From the NCBI RefSeq assembly GCF_023283895.1, contig NZ_JAKILB010000012.1, positions 62,001 through 126,000 on the forward strand: a stretch of DNA of 64,000 nucleotides, in the 5' to 3' direction. Of the stretch, positions 43,195-52,821 are shown one piece after another. Positions within the stretch are counted from its first letter, which is position 1. Each line of letters starts with the position of its first letter. Source of the DNA: Shewanella pneumatophori (GTDB lineage Bacteria; Pseudomonadota; Gammaproteobacteria; Enterobacterales; Shewanellaceae). The notes beneath the pieces were generated by a model. That model was not told where the DNA came from and ran no database searches. It was given only the letters and a program-made list of their open reading frames with translations. The position numbers and the translations under genes were made by a program.

Positions 43195-46032
43195 TTGAAA
43201 AAATGGATATTAGCTGCAGCTGTTAGTGCGGCATTAATGGGCTGTGCAGGACAACAACAGAACGAGTCTAACTTACCTGCAGGAGTTAAGTTAATTGAAA
43301 GCGTTGCTTTTAGTGGTGATCAAGTAGGGATCCCTTACCGTAAGTATCAGCTTGCGAATGGCTTAACCGTTATTTTGCATGAAGATCACTCCGATCCGTT
43401 AGTCCATGTCGATGTGACCTACCATGTTGGCTCAGGTCGTGAGCTAGAAGGTCGTTCTGGCTTTGCTCATCTATTTGAGCACATGATGTTTCAAGGCTCA
43501 GAAAATGTAGGTGACGAGCAACACTTCAAAATTATTACCGAAGCGGGTGGTACGTTAAACGGCACCACCAATACCGACAGAACTAACTATTTCGAAACAG
43601 TACCCAATAACCAACTAGAAAAAATGCTTTGGTTAGAGTCGGACCGTATGGGCTTTTTCTTACCTGCGTTAACAGAAGAAAAATTCGAAGTTCAAAGAGA
43701 GACGGTAAAAAACGAGCGCGCCCAGCGTATCGATAATCGCCCTTACGGACGAATGGGTGAACGCTTTAACCAAGCATTTTACCCTCAAGGACATCCATAT
43801 TCATGGCCTGTCATTGGCTGGCCAGAAGATTTAAATCGCGCTGATGTTGAAGATGTGAAACATTTCTTCCAGCGTTGGTATGGCCCTAATAATGCCACCT
43901 TAACCATAGGCGGTGATTTTGATGAGATGCAAGCTTTAACATGGATCAATAAGTATTTTGGTGAGATCCCTGCGGGCCCTGAAGTTGATGCGCCAGTTAA
44001 AGAACTGGTCACTTTAGATGAAACTCGCTACCTATCTATGGAAGACAGAGTTCACCTGCCACTGCTTCGTATTGGTATGCCAACAGTTTATGCCCGCCAT
44101 GAAGATGAAGCTGCCCTTGATTTACTATCAAACATTCTTGGTGGCGGTAAAACATCACTGTTTTATAAAAACTTAGTTAAAGATGGCCTTGCTGTGCAAG
44201 CAGGTGTTAGCCATCCATGTCAGGAGCTTGCTTGTCAGTTCTCTATGTACGCTTTAGCTAACCCTGCTCGTGGCGGTAATTTGGCTGAAATAGAGCAAGC
44301 TATGCAGGACTCAATTACTGAGTTTGAACAGCGTGGTGTGACCGATGACGATCTTGAAAAGGTAAAAGTTAACTTTGAAGCCGGGACAATTTTTGGCTTG
44401 CAAAGTGTGCAAGGCAAAGTGTCTAGCTTAGCCTTTAACGAAACCTTTTCTAACAATCCAGACATGATAGGTTTTGACTTAAAGCGTTACGCTAATGTCA
44501 CCAAAGAAGACGTGATGCGAGTTTTTAATAAGTATATTAAAGACAAGCCTATGGTAGTCATGAGCGTGGTACCGCAAGGTCAGCTACAGTTGATTGCCAA
44601 ACCGGATACCTTCACACCTGCAGCTGAAAATGTTGCCGCTGTTGCGGTTGAAAACCTCGATGTTAAACCGCAAATTGTTTCATCGTTTGATCGCAGCGTT
44701 ATCCCGGCAGAGGGCCCAGCGCCTGTGCTGACTATGCCTGCGCTTTGGCAAGGTGAGCTGGCAAACAAGATTGAAGTGATTGGCACTGAAACCAGCGAGA
44801 CACCAACGGTTGAAATTGTAATATACCTTAATGGTGGCCACAGACTACTTGATGTGGACCAAGCAGGCCTTGCAGGTATGACTGCGGCAATGATGAATGA
44901 GTCTAGCCAAAAGCGCAGCGCTGAAGAATTAACCCAAGCGCTAGAAATGCTCGGCAGTAATGTTAGTTTTAGTGCTAGCGGTTACCAAAGCCAAGTTCAA
45001 ATTTCATCGCTCACGGCAAATTTAGATAAAACCATGGCGATTGTGCAAGAAAAGCTGTTTGAACCAGGTTTTAAAGCTGCCGATTTTGAGCGCGTTAAGC
45101 AGCAGAAGCTGCAACATCTTCAACGAGAGCTTACTGAGCCAAACTATTTAGCATCAACCGCATTTAGTGAATTACTTTACGGTAAAGATAGCTCCTTTGG
45201 TATAAGTAGCGGCGGTACACTTGAAACTGTGTCAGCGATGACGCTCGATGATGTGAAAGCATTCTACAAAAAGCAGTACACAGCGGGTAATGCACAAATC
45301 GTTGCCGTGGGTAATTTAAATGAAGCGCAAATGCTCACAAAGCTTGCTACGCTTTCTACTTGGAAAGGTGCAGCAACGCCATTCCCACCGCTTGCAGAGC
45401 TGCCTAAAGTAGATGGCGGTAAAATCTATATTGTTGATAAGCCTGAAGCGGCGCAATCAGTGATCAAGATTGGTAAGCGTGGTCTAAAATATGATGCAAC
45501 AGGTGATTTCTTTAAGTCATACCTGATGAACTACCCATTAGGCGGTGCCTTTAATAGCCGTATTAATCTAAATCTTCGTGAAGATAAAGGTTACACCTAT
45601 GGTGCAAGAAGTTACTTTACTGGTGGCCCAGAGGAAGGTTTCTATCAAGCAACGGCGAGTGTACGTAGCGATGTAACCAAAGAAGCGCTAGTGGAGTTTA
45701 TTAAAGAGATCAACGCATTTCAAAAAGAGGGCATGACAGAGAAAGAACTTAACTTTATGAAGAGTTCTATTTCGCAGTCAAAAGCACTTGATTATGAAAC
45801 ACCGTATCAAAAAGCGGGGCTAATGCGTAATATTCAGCGCTATAATTTAGATGATAATTACAGTGAGCAACAGACTGAAATTACCAACAAAATTAGCCGT
45901 AATGAATTGAATAAATTGGCTAAAGAGCAGTTGGACTTAGACGATATGGTTATTTTGATTGTGGGCGACCGCGCCAAAATAGAGTCTGAATTATCAACAC
46001 TTGGTTACCCAATTCAAGTTTTACAGTTGTAA
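43195..46032 (+). CDS. M16 family zinc metallopeptidase, lipoprotein
   Basis: A pitrilysin-type peptidase anchored as a lipoprotein. I place the start at TTG 43195, which has AGGAG seven bases upstream and gives 945 residues beginning with a signal peptide and lipobox ALMGC (Cys17). The inverzincin motif H-L-F-E-H is at residues 92-96, with the distal Glu in QRETVKNERAQR. The second M16 half (from about 500) lacks the motif, as usual. The frame is open to 43048, but an upstream start would displace the signal sequence. Likely degrades peptides in the periplasm. Confidence 0.92.
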   Translation: MKKWILAAAVSAALMGCAGQQQNESNLPAGVKLIESVAFSGDQVGIPYRKYQLANGLTVILHEDHSDPLVHVDVTYHVGSGRELEGRSGFAHLFEHMMFQGSENVGDEQHFKIITEAGGTLNGTTNTDRTNYFETVPNNQLEKMLWLESDRMGFFLPALTEEKFEVQRETVKNERAQRIDNRPYGRMGERFNQAFYPQGHPYSWPVIGWPEDLNRADVEDVKHFFQRWYGPNNATLTIGGDFDEMQALTWINKYFGEIPAGPEVDAPVKELVTLDETRYLSMEDRVHLPLLRIGMPTVYARHEDEAALDLLSNILGGGKTSLFYKNLVKDGLAVQAGVSHPCQELACQFSMYALANPARGGNLAEIEQAMQDSITEFEQRGVTDDDLEKVKVNFEAGTIFGLQSVQGKVSSLAFNETFSNNPDMIGFDLKRYANVTKEDVMRVFNKYIKDKPMVVMSVVPQGQLQLIAKPDTFTPAAENVAAVAVENLDVKPQIVSSFDRSVIPAEGPAPVLTMPALWQGELANKIEVIGTETSETPTVEIVIYLNGGHRLLDVDQAGLAGMTAAMMNESSQKRSAEELTQALEMLGSNVSFSASGYQSQVQISSLTANLDKTMAIVQEKLFEPGFKAADFERVKQQKLQHLQRELTEPNYLASTAFSELLYGKDSSFGISSGGTLETVSAMTLDDVKAFYKKQYTAGNAQIVAVGNLNEAQMLTKLATLSTWKGAATPFPPLAELPKVDGGKIYIVDKPEAAQSVIKIGKRGLKYDATGDFFKSYLMNYPLGGAFNSRINLNLREDKGYTYGARSYFTGGPEEGFYQATASVRSDVTKEALVEFIKEINAFQKEGMTEKELNFMKSSISQSKALDYETPYQKAGLMRNIQRYNLDDNYSEQQTEITNKISRNELNKLAKEQLDLDDMVILIVGDRAKIESELSTLGYPIQVLQL

Positions 46033-46058
46033 AAGCTTGATGTAGACCATATATCCGG

Positions 46059-46088
46059 GAGATGGTGTCGATACTGTGGCATCATCTC
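46059..46088 (+). terminator. Hairpin after the M16 gene
   Basis: An 11-bp stem with two G-T pairs (GAGATGGTGTC / GGCATCATCTC) follows the stop but has no real T run, so termination is uncertain. Confidence 0.4.
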
Positions 46089-46210
46089 ACCGTTTATTAT
46101 GTTGGCAGTTAAATAAACGCTAATTTGGTACGACTTGAAATTTAAGTTGGCTATGGCGGGTCTGACTGACATGCTATTTAAGTTAGAGTCATGTACTAGA
46201 GAGTAATATA

Positions 46211-47776
46211 TTGAAATCTTTCAATGAATTAGTAGGTAAATTGTCGGATCCGGCAAGTCGTCAGGCGTTAAAGTCAATGCAACGTGGCATTGAGCGTGAA
46301 GCGTTAAGAATTGAAAAATCAGGCCACTTAGCTCTGGATAAACATCCACAGGCATTAGGTTCTGCATTAACGCATTCGCGGATCACCACTGATTACAGTG
46401 AATCACTACTTGAGTTTATTACACCAGTTTTTGAAGATATCGATGAATTAGTCGAAGATCTGACTCTGACTCATGCCTACAGCGTACGCCATTTAAATGG
46501 TCAGCGTTTATGGCCTGTGAGTATGCCTTGTTACTTAGGTGATGCCGGCGATATTCCAATTGCCGATTATGGTAGCTCTAATACTGGGCAAATGAAGCGA
46601 CTATATCGAAAAGGCTTAACCTATCGCTATGGCGCGCAGATGCAAATTATCTCTGGTGTTCATTTTAACTTTTCTGTGTCAGATCAGTTATGGGAGCGAC
46701 TCTATGAACTTTCAGATAAGTCATTAAGCTTAGAAGATTTTATTTCTGAGTCTTACTTTGGGCTAATCCGAAATTATCGCCGCTTAGTGTGGGTCCTGCC
46801 GTATCTATTTGGTGCATCGCCAGCACTTTGCAGCACATTTATTCAAGATCCTAAGACCAATAACTTTCCGTTTGAAGTGATTGGTAACGGCACCTTATAC
46901 CTGCCTTATGCGACTTCACTGCGCATGAGTGACTTAGGTTATACCAACCAAGAGCAAGATAACCTAAACATTAGCTATAACGGTTTGGCTTGTTACTTAG
47001 ATGGCATGAAGTCAGCAATTAATATGCCTTCAGCTAATTTTGCTAAAATCGGTGTCAAAGTAGATGGTGAATATCGCCAGCTTAACGCGAATATTTTGCA
47101 AATTGAAAACGAATTTTATTCGCCAATCCGCGCTAAACGTGTTGCAAAAGGTAATGAAAAACCTTCAGAGTCTTTGGCCCGTGCAGGTGTGGAATATATT
47201 GAAGTACGTGCATTAGACGTTAACCCATATAGCTCTGTAGGTATTGAAAAGTCGCAAATTCGTTTCTTAGATTTATTCTTACTTAACTGTTTATTACAGC
47301 CATCACAACCTACAGATGGCGCTGAAGAAGCAGAGATTTCAGCTAACTTAAACTCTGTTGTTTTAGAAGGCCGTAAACCGGGACTGATGCTTTCTCGCTC
47401 AGGTGAAGAAGTGAGTCTTAGCAGTTGGTTAGAGTCGCTATTTGGCGAGCTAAAAGAGATTGCTAAGCTACTTGATGATGAGCAAGATGATTACCAAGTT
47501 GCTTTAGCTAAGTGGCATAAAGCCGTTGATAATCCGGATGCAACCTTATCAGGCCAAATCATAAAAGGTTTGAAAGAAGATCAAATCGATCACAGTGAGT
47601 GGGTTTTACAACTAGCTGAAGAGTATCATCAGCAGTTAAAAGCGTACCCGCTATCTGATGCCGTAACAGCTCGTTACGAGCAAGATGCCAAAGCATCATT
47701 AGCCAAACAAGCCGCTATTGAAGCTGAGCCGAGTGTCAGTTTTGATGAGTTTCTTGCTGACTACTTTAAGGTTTAA
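46211..47776 (+). CDS. gshA: Glutamate-cysteine ligase
   Basis: GshA joins glutamate and cysteine with ATP, the first and limiting step of glutathione synthesis. The protein has 521 residues (E. coli 518) from a TTG start, as also used by E. coli gshA. Family blocks are GIEREALRI near the N terminus, ALTHSRITTDYSESLLEFITP, GVHFNFSVS and EYIEVRALDVNPYSSVGI. The ribosome site is weak (GAGAG). A lipoprotein gene follows after only 5 bp, so they are probably cotranscribed. Confidence 0.95.
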   Translation: MKSFNELVGKLSDPASRQALKSMQRGIEREALRIEKSGHLALDKHPQALGSALTHSRITTDYSESLLEFITPVFEDIDELVEDLTLTHAYSVRHLNGQRLWPVSMPCYLGDAGDIPIADYGSSNTGQMKRLYRKGLTYRYGAQMQIISGVHFNFSVSDQLWERLYELSDKSLSLEDFISESYFGLIRNYRRLVWVLPYLFGASPALCSTFIQDPKTNNFPFEVIGNGTLYLPYATSLRMSDLGYTNQEQDNLNISYNGLACYLDGMKSAINMPSANFAKIGVKVDGEYRQLNANILQIENEFYSPIRAKRVAKGNEKPSESLARAGVEYIEVRALDVNPYSSVGIEKSQIRFLDLFLLNCLLQPSQPTDGAEEAEISANLNSVVLEGRKPGLMLSRSGEEVSLSSWLESLFGELKEIAKLLDDEQDDYQVALAKWHKAVDNPDATLSGQIIKGLKEDQIDHSEWVLQLAEEYHQQLKAYPLSDAVTARYEQDAKASLAKQAAIEAEPSVSFDEFLADYFKV

Positions 47777-47781
47777 CCTGA

Positions 47782-48219
47782 GTGGTTATCGGCGCTAAAA
47801 AAGTCTGCACATTCGCTGCATTGTTATTACTGATCTCAGGTTGTGCTTCGCAACCTGATACAAGCAATCAGTGCGGTATCGTGTCGACTTTTTCAGAGCC
47901 TAACCGCGAAGCGAATATTTATCGTGTCGTCGTGACTCATTTAGATGGTAAGCCGGTTATTTCACAGCCTAATTACCGTTTAAGTCCAGGTTCTCATACT
48001 TTTATTGTTGCAGAGCTTATTGATGCTCCCAGTTTAAAGGTAAAACTCAGTGCTCGCACACCAAAAGAGCTAACAGTAAATGTAAGCCATAATCAGCGTT
48101 ATCATATCGGTGCTAAGTTTAACGTCGATAAAGTTTACCGTGGTAATGATAAAGCTTTTTGGCAGCCAGAAGTCTGGCAACAAGAATCTTTTGAGTGCGA
48201 ATATCCAGAACCCTTGTAA
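47782..48219 (+). CDS. Small lipoprotein, unknown function
   Basis: A 145-residue protein with a GTG start at 47782, five bases after gshA. A hydrophobic signal and lipobox LISGC (Cys21) mark it as a lipoprotein. The mature part is mixed alpha/beta (YRVVVTHLDGKPVISQPNYRLSPGSHTFIVAEL), resembling short periplasmic beta-sandwich proteins. I do not recognise the family; I infer coupling with gshA from the spacing only. Confidence 0.75.
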   Translation: MVIGAKKVCTFAALLLLISGCASQPDTSNQCGIVSTFSEPNREANIYRVVVTHLDGKPVISQPNYRLSPGSHTFIVAELIDAPSLKVKLSARTPKELTVNVSHNQRYHIGAKFNVDKVYRGNDKAFWQPEVWQQESFECEYPEPL

Positions 48220-48337
48220 TTTATATCATTTGCCTCTGCTTGATTTGTAACACAATTTAACCAAACCTCAATTGCATCTTCTAGCTATCAGTGTGACACT
48301 AGGATTTTGCTATCACTGTCTGTTGGTATCCCTTTTT

Positions 48338-48955
48338 ATGAAATGGCCTGCATTAATTGCGACTGTTATTCTAGCTAGCTTGTTAACTGGCTGTGCAACT
48401 CCTCCACCAAAAGATCCTGAGAACCTTTGTTCTATCTATACTGAAAATCGCTCCTGGTATAGCGCTGCTAAAAATACCCGTGAAAAGTGGGGCGTACCTG
48501 TGCATGTGCCGTTAGCCATGATGTATCAAGAAAGCTCGTTTAAGCATAATGCGGCGCCACCTATGGAGTACTTTTTGGGTTTTATTCCAATCGGCCGAGC
48601 AAGTTCGGCTTATGGCTATGCTCAAGCTAAAACCATGACCTGGGACGATTATGTTAAAGAGACCGGTAATTCATGGTCGAGTCGCAGTAACTTTGATGAT
48701 GCGATGGATTTTATGGGTTGGTTTATTTACAAAACCCACAAAATAAACGGTGTATCTAAATGGGATGCGCGTAATCAGTATTTAAATTATCACGAAGGCT
48801 GGGGTGGCTATCAGCGTAAAACCTATAATCAAAAAGCTTGGTTGATTAAGGTTGCCGGTAGAGTAGATGCCCGTTCAAAACGCTATGCCGCCCAATATCG
48901 GCAATGCCAAGAAGATTTAGATTCGTCTTGGTTATGGCGACTATTCTTCGGTTAG
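48338..48955 (+). CDS. Lytic-transglycosylase-like lipoprotein
   Basis: From ATG 48338 the protein has 205 residues with signal and lipobox LTGC (Cys19). The mature part has an SLT-like fold core: WGVPVHVPLAMMYQESSFKHNA, where Glu in YQESS fits the catalytic Glu, then SAYGYAQAKTMTWDDYVKETG, and LNYHEGWGGYQRKTY. This suggests peptidoglycan cleavage at the outer membrane. An upstream in-frame start at 48272 would extend the signal peptide and lacks support. A strong terminator follows. Confidence 0.82.
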   Translation: MKWPALIATVILASLLTGCATPPPKDPENLCSIYTENRSWYSAAKNTREKWGVPVHVPLAMMYQESSFKHNAAPPMEYFLGFIPIGRASSAYGYAQAKTMTWDDYVKETGNSWSSRSNFDDAMDFMGWFIYKTHKINGVSKWDARNQYLNYHEGWGGYQRKTYNQKAWLIKVAGRVDARSKRYAAQYRQCQEDLDSSWLWRLFFG

Positions 48956-48991
48956 TCGATAGCCGTTAATCCATATCAGATAAAAACATTA

Positions 48992-49020
48992 AAGCCTCTG
49001 CAATGCAGAGGCTTTTTTTT
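48992..49020 (+). terminator. Rho-independent terminator after the lipoprotein genes
   Basis: An 11-bp stem AAGCCTCTGCA / TGCAGAGGCTT is followed by a long T run. Confidence 0.9.
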
Positions 49021-49107
49021 ATGGCATTGCTATTCATCTTTTTCTATTGCGACCGATAGTATGTAGACGAGTTGTTAAAATAATTTTATTCTGCAGCTGA
49101 AATTACT

Positions 49108-50310
49108 ATGCCAATAGATGGAACCTATATGCAAACACGTTATGACAATAAACTGCAATTGAAACTGACACTTCCTATGCTTGGGGTTGCCATCATAGCG
49201 GTCTTGGTTTTACTGATATTTTTTCCTGCTGAGATGAGTAAGGTCGATATTCTGCTTTTGTTTGTTATCACGGTCTCTATTCAATTTGGCGTTTCGTGGT
49301 GGCAGTGTCGTCAGCTAATCAGTTTGCGTTTGGCAAAGCTGCAGCAATATTTGGCATTAGTGGTGAGTACTGAGCAAGCACCAGAAGCTCGTTTGGTTGA
49401 CAATGCTAATGATCAATTGGCATATATTTCAACCAGCTTAGGTGATTTTATTGAAGGCTTAAAAGATGTACTCGATAAAATACGTAATGATGCCGAAAGT
49501 TTTCGACAAGGTTCGGAGCAACTGTCAGAGCAGATGACATTAGCTGAATCATCAGTTGATAAAAGCGTCACCGAAAATGAGCAGATCAGTTTAAGCCTGA
49601 CTGAAATTGATGACACAGCCGTAGAATTAACGGGCAATGCACAAGAGCTCAAGTCAACATCGACACAGGCTAATGAACTACTGCAATTAGGCACAAGCGA
49701 TGCGCTTAGAAACCAGCAATTTATGCAAGAGTTCACCCAAGGTATAACAAGCTTAGTAAGCGATCTGGATATTTTACATCAAGACAGTTTTAAAATTGGT
49801 AATGTACTTGAAGTGATTAAGAGTATTGCCGAGCAAACTAACTTATTAGCGCTAAATGCCGCCATTGAAGCTGCAAGGGCGGGTGAGCAAGGACGCGGCT
49901 TTGCGGTAGTGGCCGATGAAGTCAGAGCGCTTGCCCATCGCACTCAAGAGTCAACGGTCGAAATTCAGAGTATTGTTGAGGGCTTTCAAGCTAAAACCAG
50001 TCAGGCTGTGGCGGCTATTGGTGCGAGCCAAAAGGAGAGCCAAGAAAGCTTATTGCAGTGTGACAGAGTCTCTAGCGCATTTAGCGAGATAGATAGCGCA
50101 TTTAATCAATTGGATAATTTGGCTGGTGAGATCCGTCATAGCATTGAGGGCCAACAAAGCGCGACTTCAAGTATCAAAGGTCGAGCAACAGAAATTGCTC
50201 GCTTAAGCCAAGATGTGCATTCAAGTTTAAAAACCATTTCTGAGCAAGCATTCGAGCAAAAGCAAACCTCGGCTATGCTAGAAAAAGTACTTAACCGGAT
50301 CTGTGTGTAG
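49108..50310 (+). CDS. Methyl-accepting chemotaxis protein
   Basis: A transmembrane chemoreceptor of 400 residues (393 if the ATG at 49129, preceded by TGGAA, is used; the choice is open). Two adjacent membrane segments (about 22-41 and 47-63) leave almost no periplasmic sensor domain. A long cytoplasmic coiled coil follows, with the CheA/CheW-binding tip VIKSIAEQTNLLALNAAIEAARAGEQGRGFAVVADEVRALA. No C-terminal CheR pentapeptide. The lack of a ligand domain suggests it senses membrane or cytoplasmic signals (inference). Confidence 0.93.
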   Translation: MPIDGTYMQTRYDNKLQLKLTLPMLGVAIIAVLVLLIFFPAEMSKVDILLLFVITVSIQFGVSWWQCRQLISLRLAKLQQYLALVVSTEQAPEARLVDNANDQLAYISTSLGDFIEGLKDVLDKIRNDAESFRQGSEQLSEQMTLAESSVDKSVTENEQISLSLTEIDDTAVELTGNAQELKSTSTQANELLQLGTSDALRNQQFMQEFTQGITSLVSDLDILHQDSFKIGNVLEVIKSIAEQTNLLALNAAIEAARAGEQGRGFAVVADEVRALAHRTQESTVEIQSIVEGFQAKTSQAVAAIGASQKESQESLLQCDRVSSAFSEIDSAFNQLDNLAGEIRHSIEGQQSATSSIKGRATEIARLSQDVHSSLKTISEQAFEQKQTSAMLEKVLNRICV

Positions 50311-50328
50311 CTATCTTTTAATAACAGA

Positions 50329-51603
50329 TTATTCGGTCGAGTTTTGCTTACGGCGTTTGTTTTGATACATCATTTTGTCGGCGACTCTAAAGCTTGCATC
50401 TAAATGCCCTTGGTAATTGGCGATGCCATAGCTAAAACTGATGTTTTCAGTGCTTAGTGTCTCGGTTTGTGAGCCTGGATTCGAAATAGCCATTTGCTGA
50501 CTAAATAATGTTTGTTGTAATTGCTGCAAATCTGCTTCAATTTGCGCTTGCGGACCATGGCAAAGGGCAATAAATTCGTCACCCCCATAACGAGCGATAA
50601 GGTGTTTTTGATGCCAGATTTGCTTTAAGGCTGTGGCAAATGTTTGTATCGCTTTATCGCCTACGAGGTGGCCATAATTATCGTTAATAACTTTTAAGTT
50701 ATCTAAATCCAATACAATTAAATAGCTGCCAAAGTGCGGCTTAATTTTCCACTGTTTTACCCCTTGCTCAAAACGCTGACGGTTATAAAGCTCGGTTAGA
50801 CTGTCATAGTTTGCTAAAAGATTAATTTGGCGGGTTTTCTGGTAAAGGGCGATGGCGTTCGCAGCTTCATGGGTCAATATCGCCACTAGGTTTCTGTCGT
50901 AATGGCTAAATGCTTTGGCTGTAGCGCTATCTAAATTCAACATGCCATACAGCGCGCCATCGATATGTATTGGACTAGAGAGAGTGGAGCGAATGGGGTA
51001 CAGTGGAGCACTTAAGAATACTTGTTGCTCAGTTGTCGATAAGCTGCTGTGGGCATTGATATTGGCCATATCATCAATAACAACCACTCTGTCGCACTTG
51101 CCTTTTGTTAGTTTGTATTCAAACGATTGCTTGAGATTAAATTGCACACTTCTAAGCTTTTCGATATCAATGCCGATGGTCGACTCAAAATGCAACTCGC
51201 CGCTTTGGCTATCCACTTTGATGATTGAGCCCATTTCTGCGCCATCGATACTGCTGACCGCTTTCTTTAATAGCGCATCAAGAAACGCACGTTCATCTTG
51301 GTATTGATTCGCAATATTAACTAGCTCAAAGGTGGTGTCATTCACATGAATGACCTGCTGCAAGTGCTCCCAGAGCCGATTTAGACGACCTTGATGAAAG
51401 TAGTAACTTAAGCTGTATCCAAGTAGGTAAATAATGGCGACAAGTACGAGATTAGCCACTGAGTTAGGGTTATTACTGATACTAAAAAATACTGCCCATA
51501 CAATTAACAGCAATAACATAGGGGCGCCTAAAAGCGCGAGATGCGTTTTTAGGTCGAGTGAATCTATCTTCTTTTTCTTTAAGCTGTCTTTAATGGGCGT
51601 CAT
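50329..51603 (-). CDS. GAF-GGDEF diguanylate cyclase
   Basis: Makes cyclic di-GMP. From ATG 51603 (AAGGA upstream) the protein has 424 residues. Two membrane segments (about 23-43 and 50-70) precede a GAF domain (about 90-240, LHFESTIGIDIEKL, PIHIDGALYGMLNLDS). The GGDEF domain follows with YDSLTELYNRQRFEQ, DLDNLKVINDNYGHLVGDKA and intact RYGGDEFIA. No EAL domain. An inhibitory RxxD site was not obvious. It is convergent with the chemoreceptor gene, 18 bp apart. Confidence 0.93.
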   Translation of the reverse strand: MTPIKDSLKKKKIDSLDLKTHLALLGAPMLLLLIVWAVFFSISNNPNSVANLVLVAIIYLLGYSLSYYFHQGRLNRLWEHLQQVIHVNDTTFELVNIANQYQDERAFLDALLKKAVSSIDGAEMGSIIKVDSQSGELHFESTIGIDIEKLRSVQFNLKQSFEYKLTKGKCDRVVVIDDMANINAHSSLSTTEQQVFLSAPLYPIRSTLSSPIHIDGALYGMLNLDSATAKAFSHYDRNLVAILTHEAANAIALYQKTRQINLLANYDSLTELYNRQRFEQGVKQWKIKPHFGSYLIVLDLDNLKVINDNYGHLVGDKAIQTFATALKQIWHQKHLIARYGGDEFIALCHGPQAQIEADLQQLQQTLFSQQMAISNPGSQTETLSTENISFSYGIANYQGHLDASFRVADKMMYQNKRRKQNSTE

Positions 51604-52034
51604 GAATATCCTTATTCGTAAACTCACCGTGGTACAAAGTCGCTTTTGTTGATAAGGCTAGCAGCTAACTAATGCATTACCTCTAATCCATAATAAGAAA
51701 AAAAACGCCATCTGACAAAGTTGTATGGCTCTCAAGTGGCTTATTTATCAGAACTTTCGAGTATTAATGCTACTTTTTTATAATATCTACACATTATTTA
51801 CTGCTGATTAAGTGACCGTTCACACAACAAACGTAGACAAACAAGCCGATAAAAATACGAATTCACTATTTTGCCGATTTGTTATACATATGTATGAATA
51901 AGTTATTTGCAGTTATGCTAAAGCTTAGGGATAATTGCCGCGCAGGCTTGGGGGAAGTCTGTTTACTAAGTGCGCTAAATATCATTATAATGCGCTCAAA
52001 TATAATAATGTACCGCCCTACTCAAGGACTTAAA
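51604..52034. other. Divergent intergenic region, GGDEF / purE
   Basis: About 430 bp. It contains the purE promoter candidate and an ATACATATGTAT palindrome (51886-51897). No PurR-type ACGCAAAC site was seen. Confidence 0.5.
51964..51992 (+). promoter_or_regulatory. Possible purE promoter
   Basis: TTACTA (51964-51969) and a perfect TATAAT (51987-51992) are 17 bp apart, about 40 bp before the purE start. The -35 is weak. Confidence 0.45.
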
Positions 52035-52538
52035 ATGAGCAAACCATTTGTTGCAGTATTAATGGGATCTGATTCAGATCTGCCTACAATGCAAGCCACC
52101 CTCGATGTGCTTAAAACTTTCGAAATCGACTTTGAAGCAAAAGTAACTTCAGCGCACCGTACGCCTGCTGCTACACACGCTTATGTAACCGATGCAGAAG
52201 CGCGTGGTTGTAAAGTCTTTATTTGTGCCGCAGGTCTTGCTGCGCACTTAGCTGGTGCTGTTGCTGGTATTACTACTCGCCCAGTAATCGGTGTTCCAGT
52301 TGATTGTGGTCCACTACAAGGCCACGATGCACTATTATCAACAGTGATGATGCCTGGCGGCGTTCCTGTAGCTACCGTTGCTATTGGCAGTGCTGGTGCT
52401 AAAAACGCAGGTTACCTAGCTGCGCAAATGCTAGCAGTAGGTGATGATGCCCTTGCTGTTGCTGTTAAAGAAGAGCGCGCTAAGTCGGCTGAAGCTGTAC
52501 AAGCTAAAGACGCAGCACTTCAAGCAAAACTAGCTTAA
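52035..52538 (+). CDS. purE: N5-carboxyaminoimidazole ribonucleotide mutase
   Basis: PurE converts N5-CAIR to CAIR in purine synthesis. From ATG 52035 (AAGGA 6-7 bases upstream) it has 167 residues (E. coli 169). Class I marks are VLMGSDSDLPTM, the SAHRTPAATHAY loop with the active His, AGLAAHLAGAVAG and MPGGVPVATVAIG. The partner purK, usually just downstream, is absent: a terminator follows. The frame extends upstream to 51879 but without family sequence. Confidence 0.95.
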   Translation: MSKPFVAVLMGSDSDLPTMQATLDVLKTFEIDFEAKVTSAHRTPAATHAYVTDAEARGCKVFICAAGLAAHLAGAVAGITTRPVIGVPVDCGPLQGHDALLSTVMMPGGVPVATVAIGSAGAKNAGYLAAQMLAVGDDALAVAVKEERAKSAEAVQAKDAALQAKLA

Positions 52539-52575
52539 GTTAGCCGGTCGATTCTATATTCGCCTGTTAGCGATG

Positions 52576-52612
52576 AAATACCGTTAAGTTAATTCTTAGC
52601 GGTATTTTTTTT
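52576..52612 (+). terminator. Rho-independent terminator after purE
   Basis: A 13-bp stem AAATACCGTTAAG / CTTAGCGGTATTT (one G-T pair) is followed by T. Confidence 0.88.
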
Positions 52613-52821
52613 GCTGTTTTTCTATACTAATCCGCCTGTGCCTTTTCAGAATATTAAGCTTAACTTCTTATCTATATTTCCCATTTCAAGTCAAACTTTT
52701 GCTTACCTAGTTTGAATCACTAGCTTTGTTGAGCTGGTGCTAGACAAATCAAGGGTCTCAATGCAGACTAAGTACGAGATAACCCTAGTACAAGATAATC
52801 CATTTCGTGAAGGAAAAGCCC

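Noticed and set aside
50915..51307. 130-codon plus-strand frame opposite the GGDEF gene
   Set aside because: It is a shadow of the GAF coding region.
51886..51897. ATACATATGTAT palindrome as a PurR operator
   Set aside because: It does not match the ACGCAAACGTTTGCGT PurR consensus.
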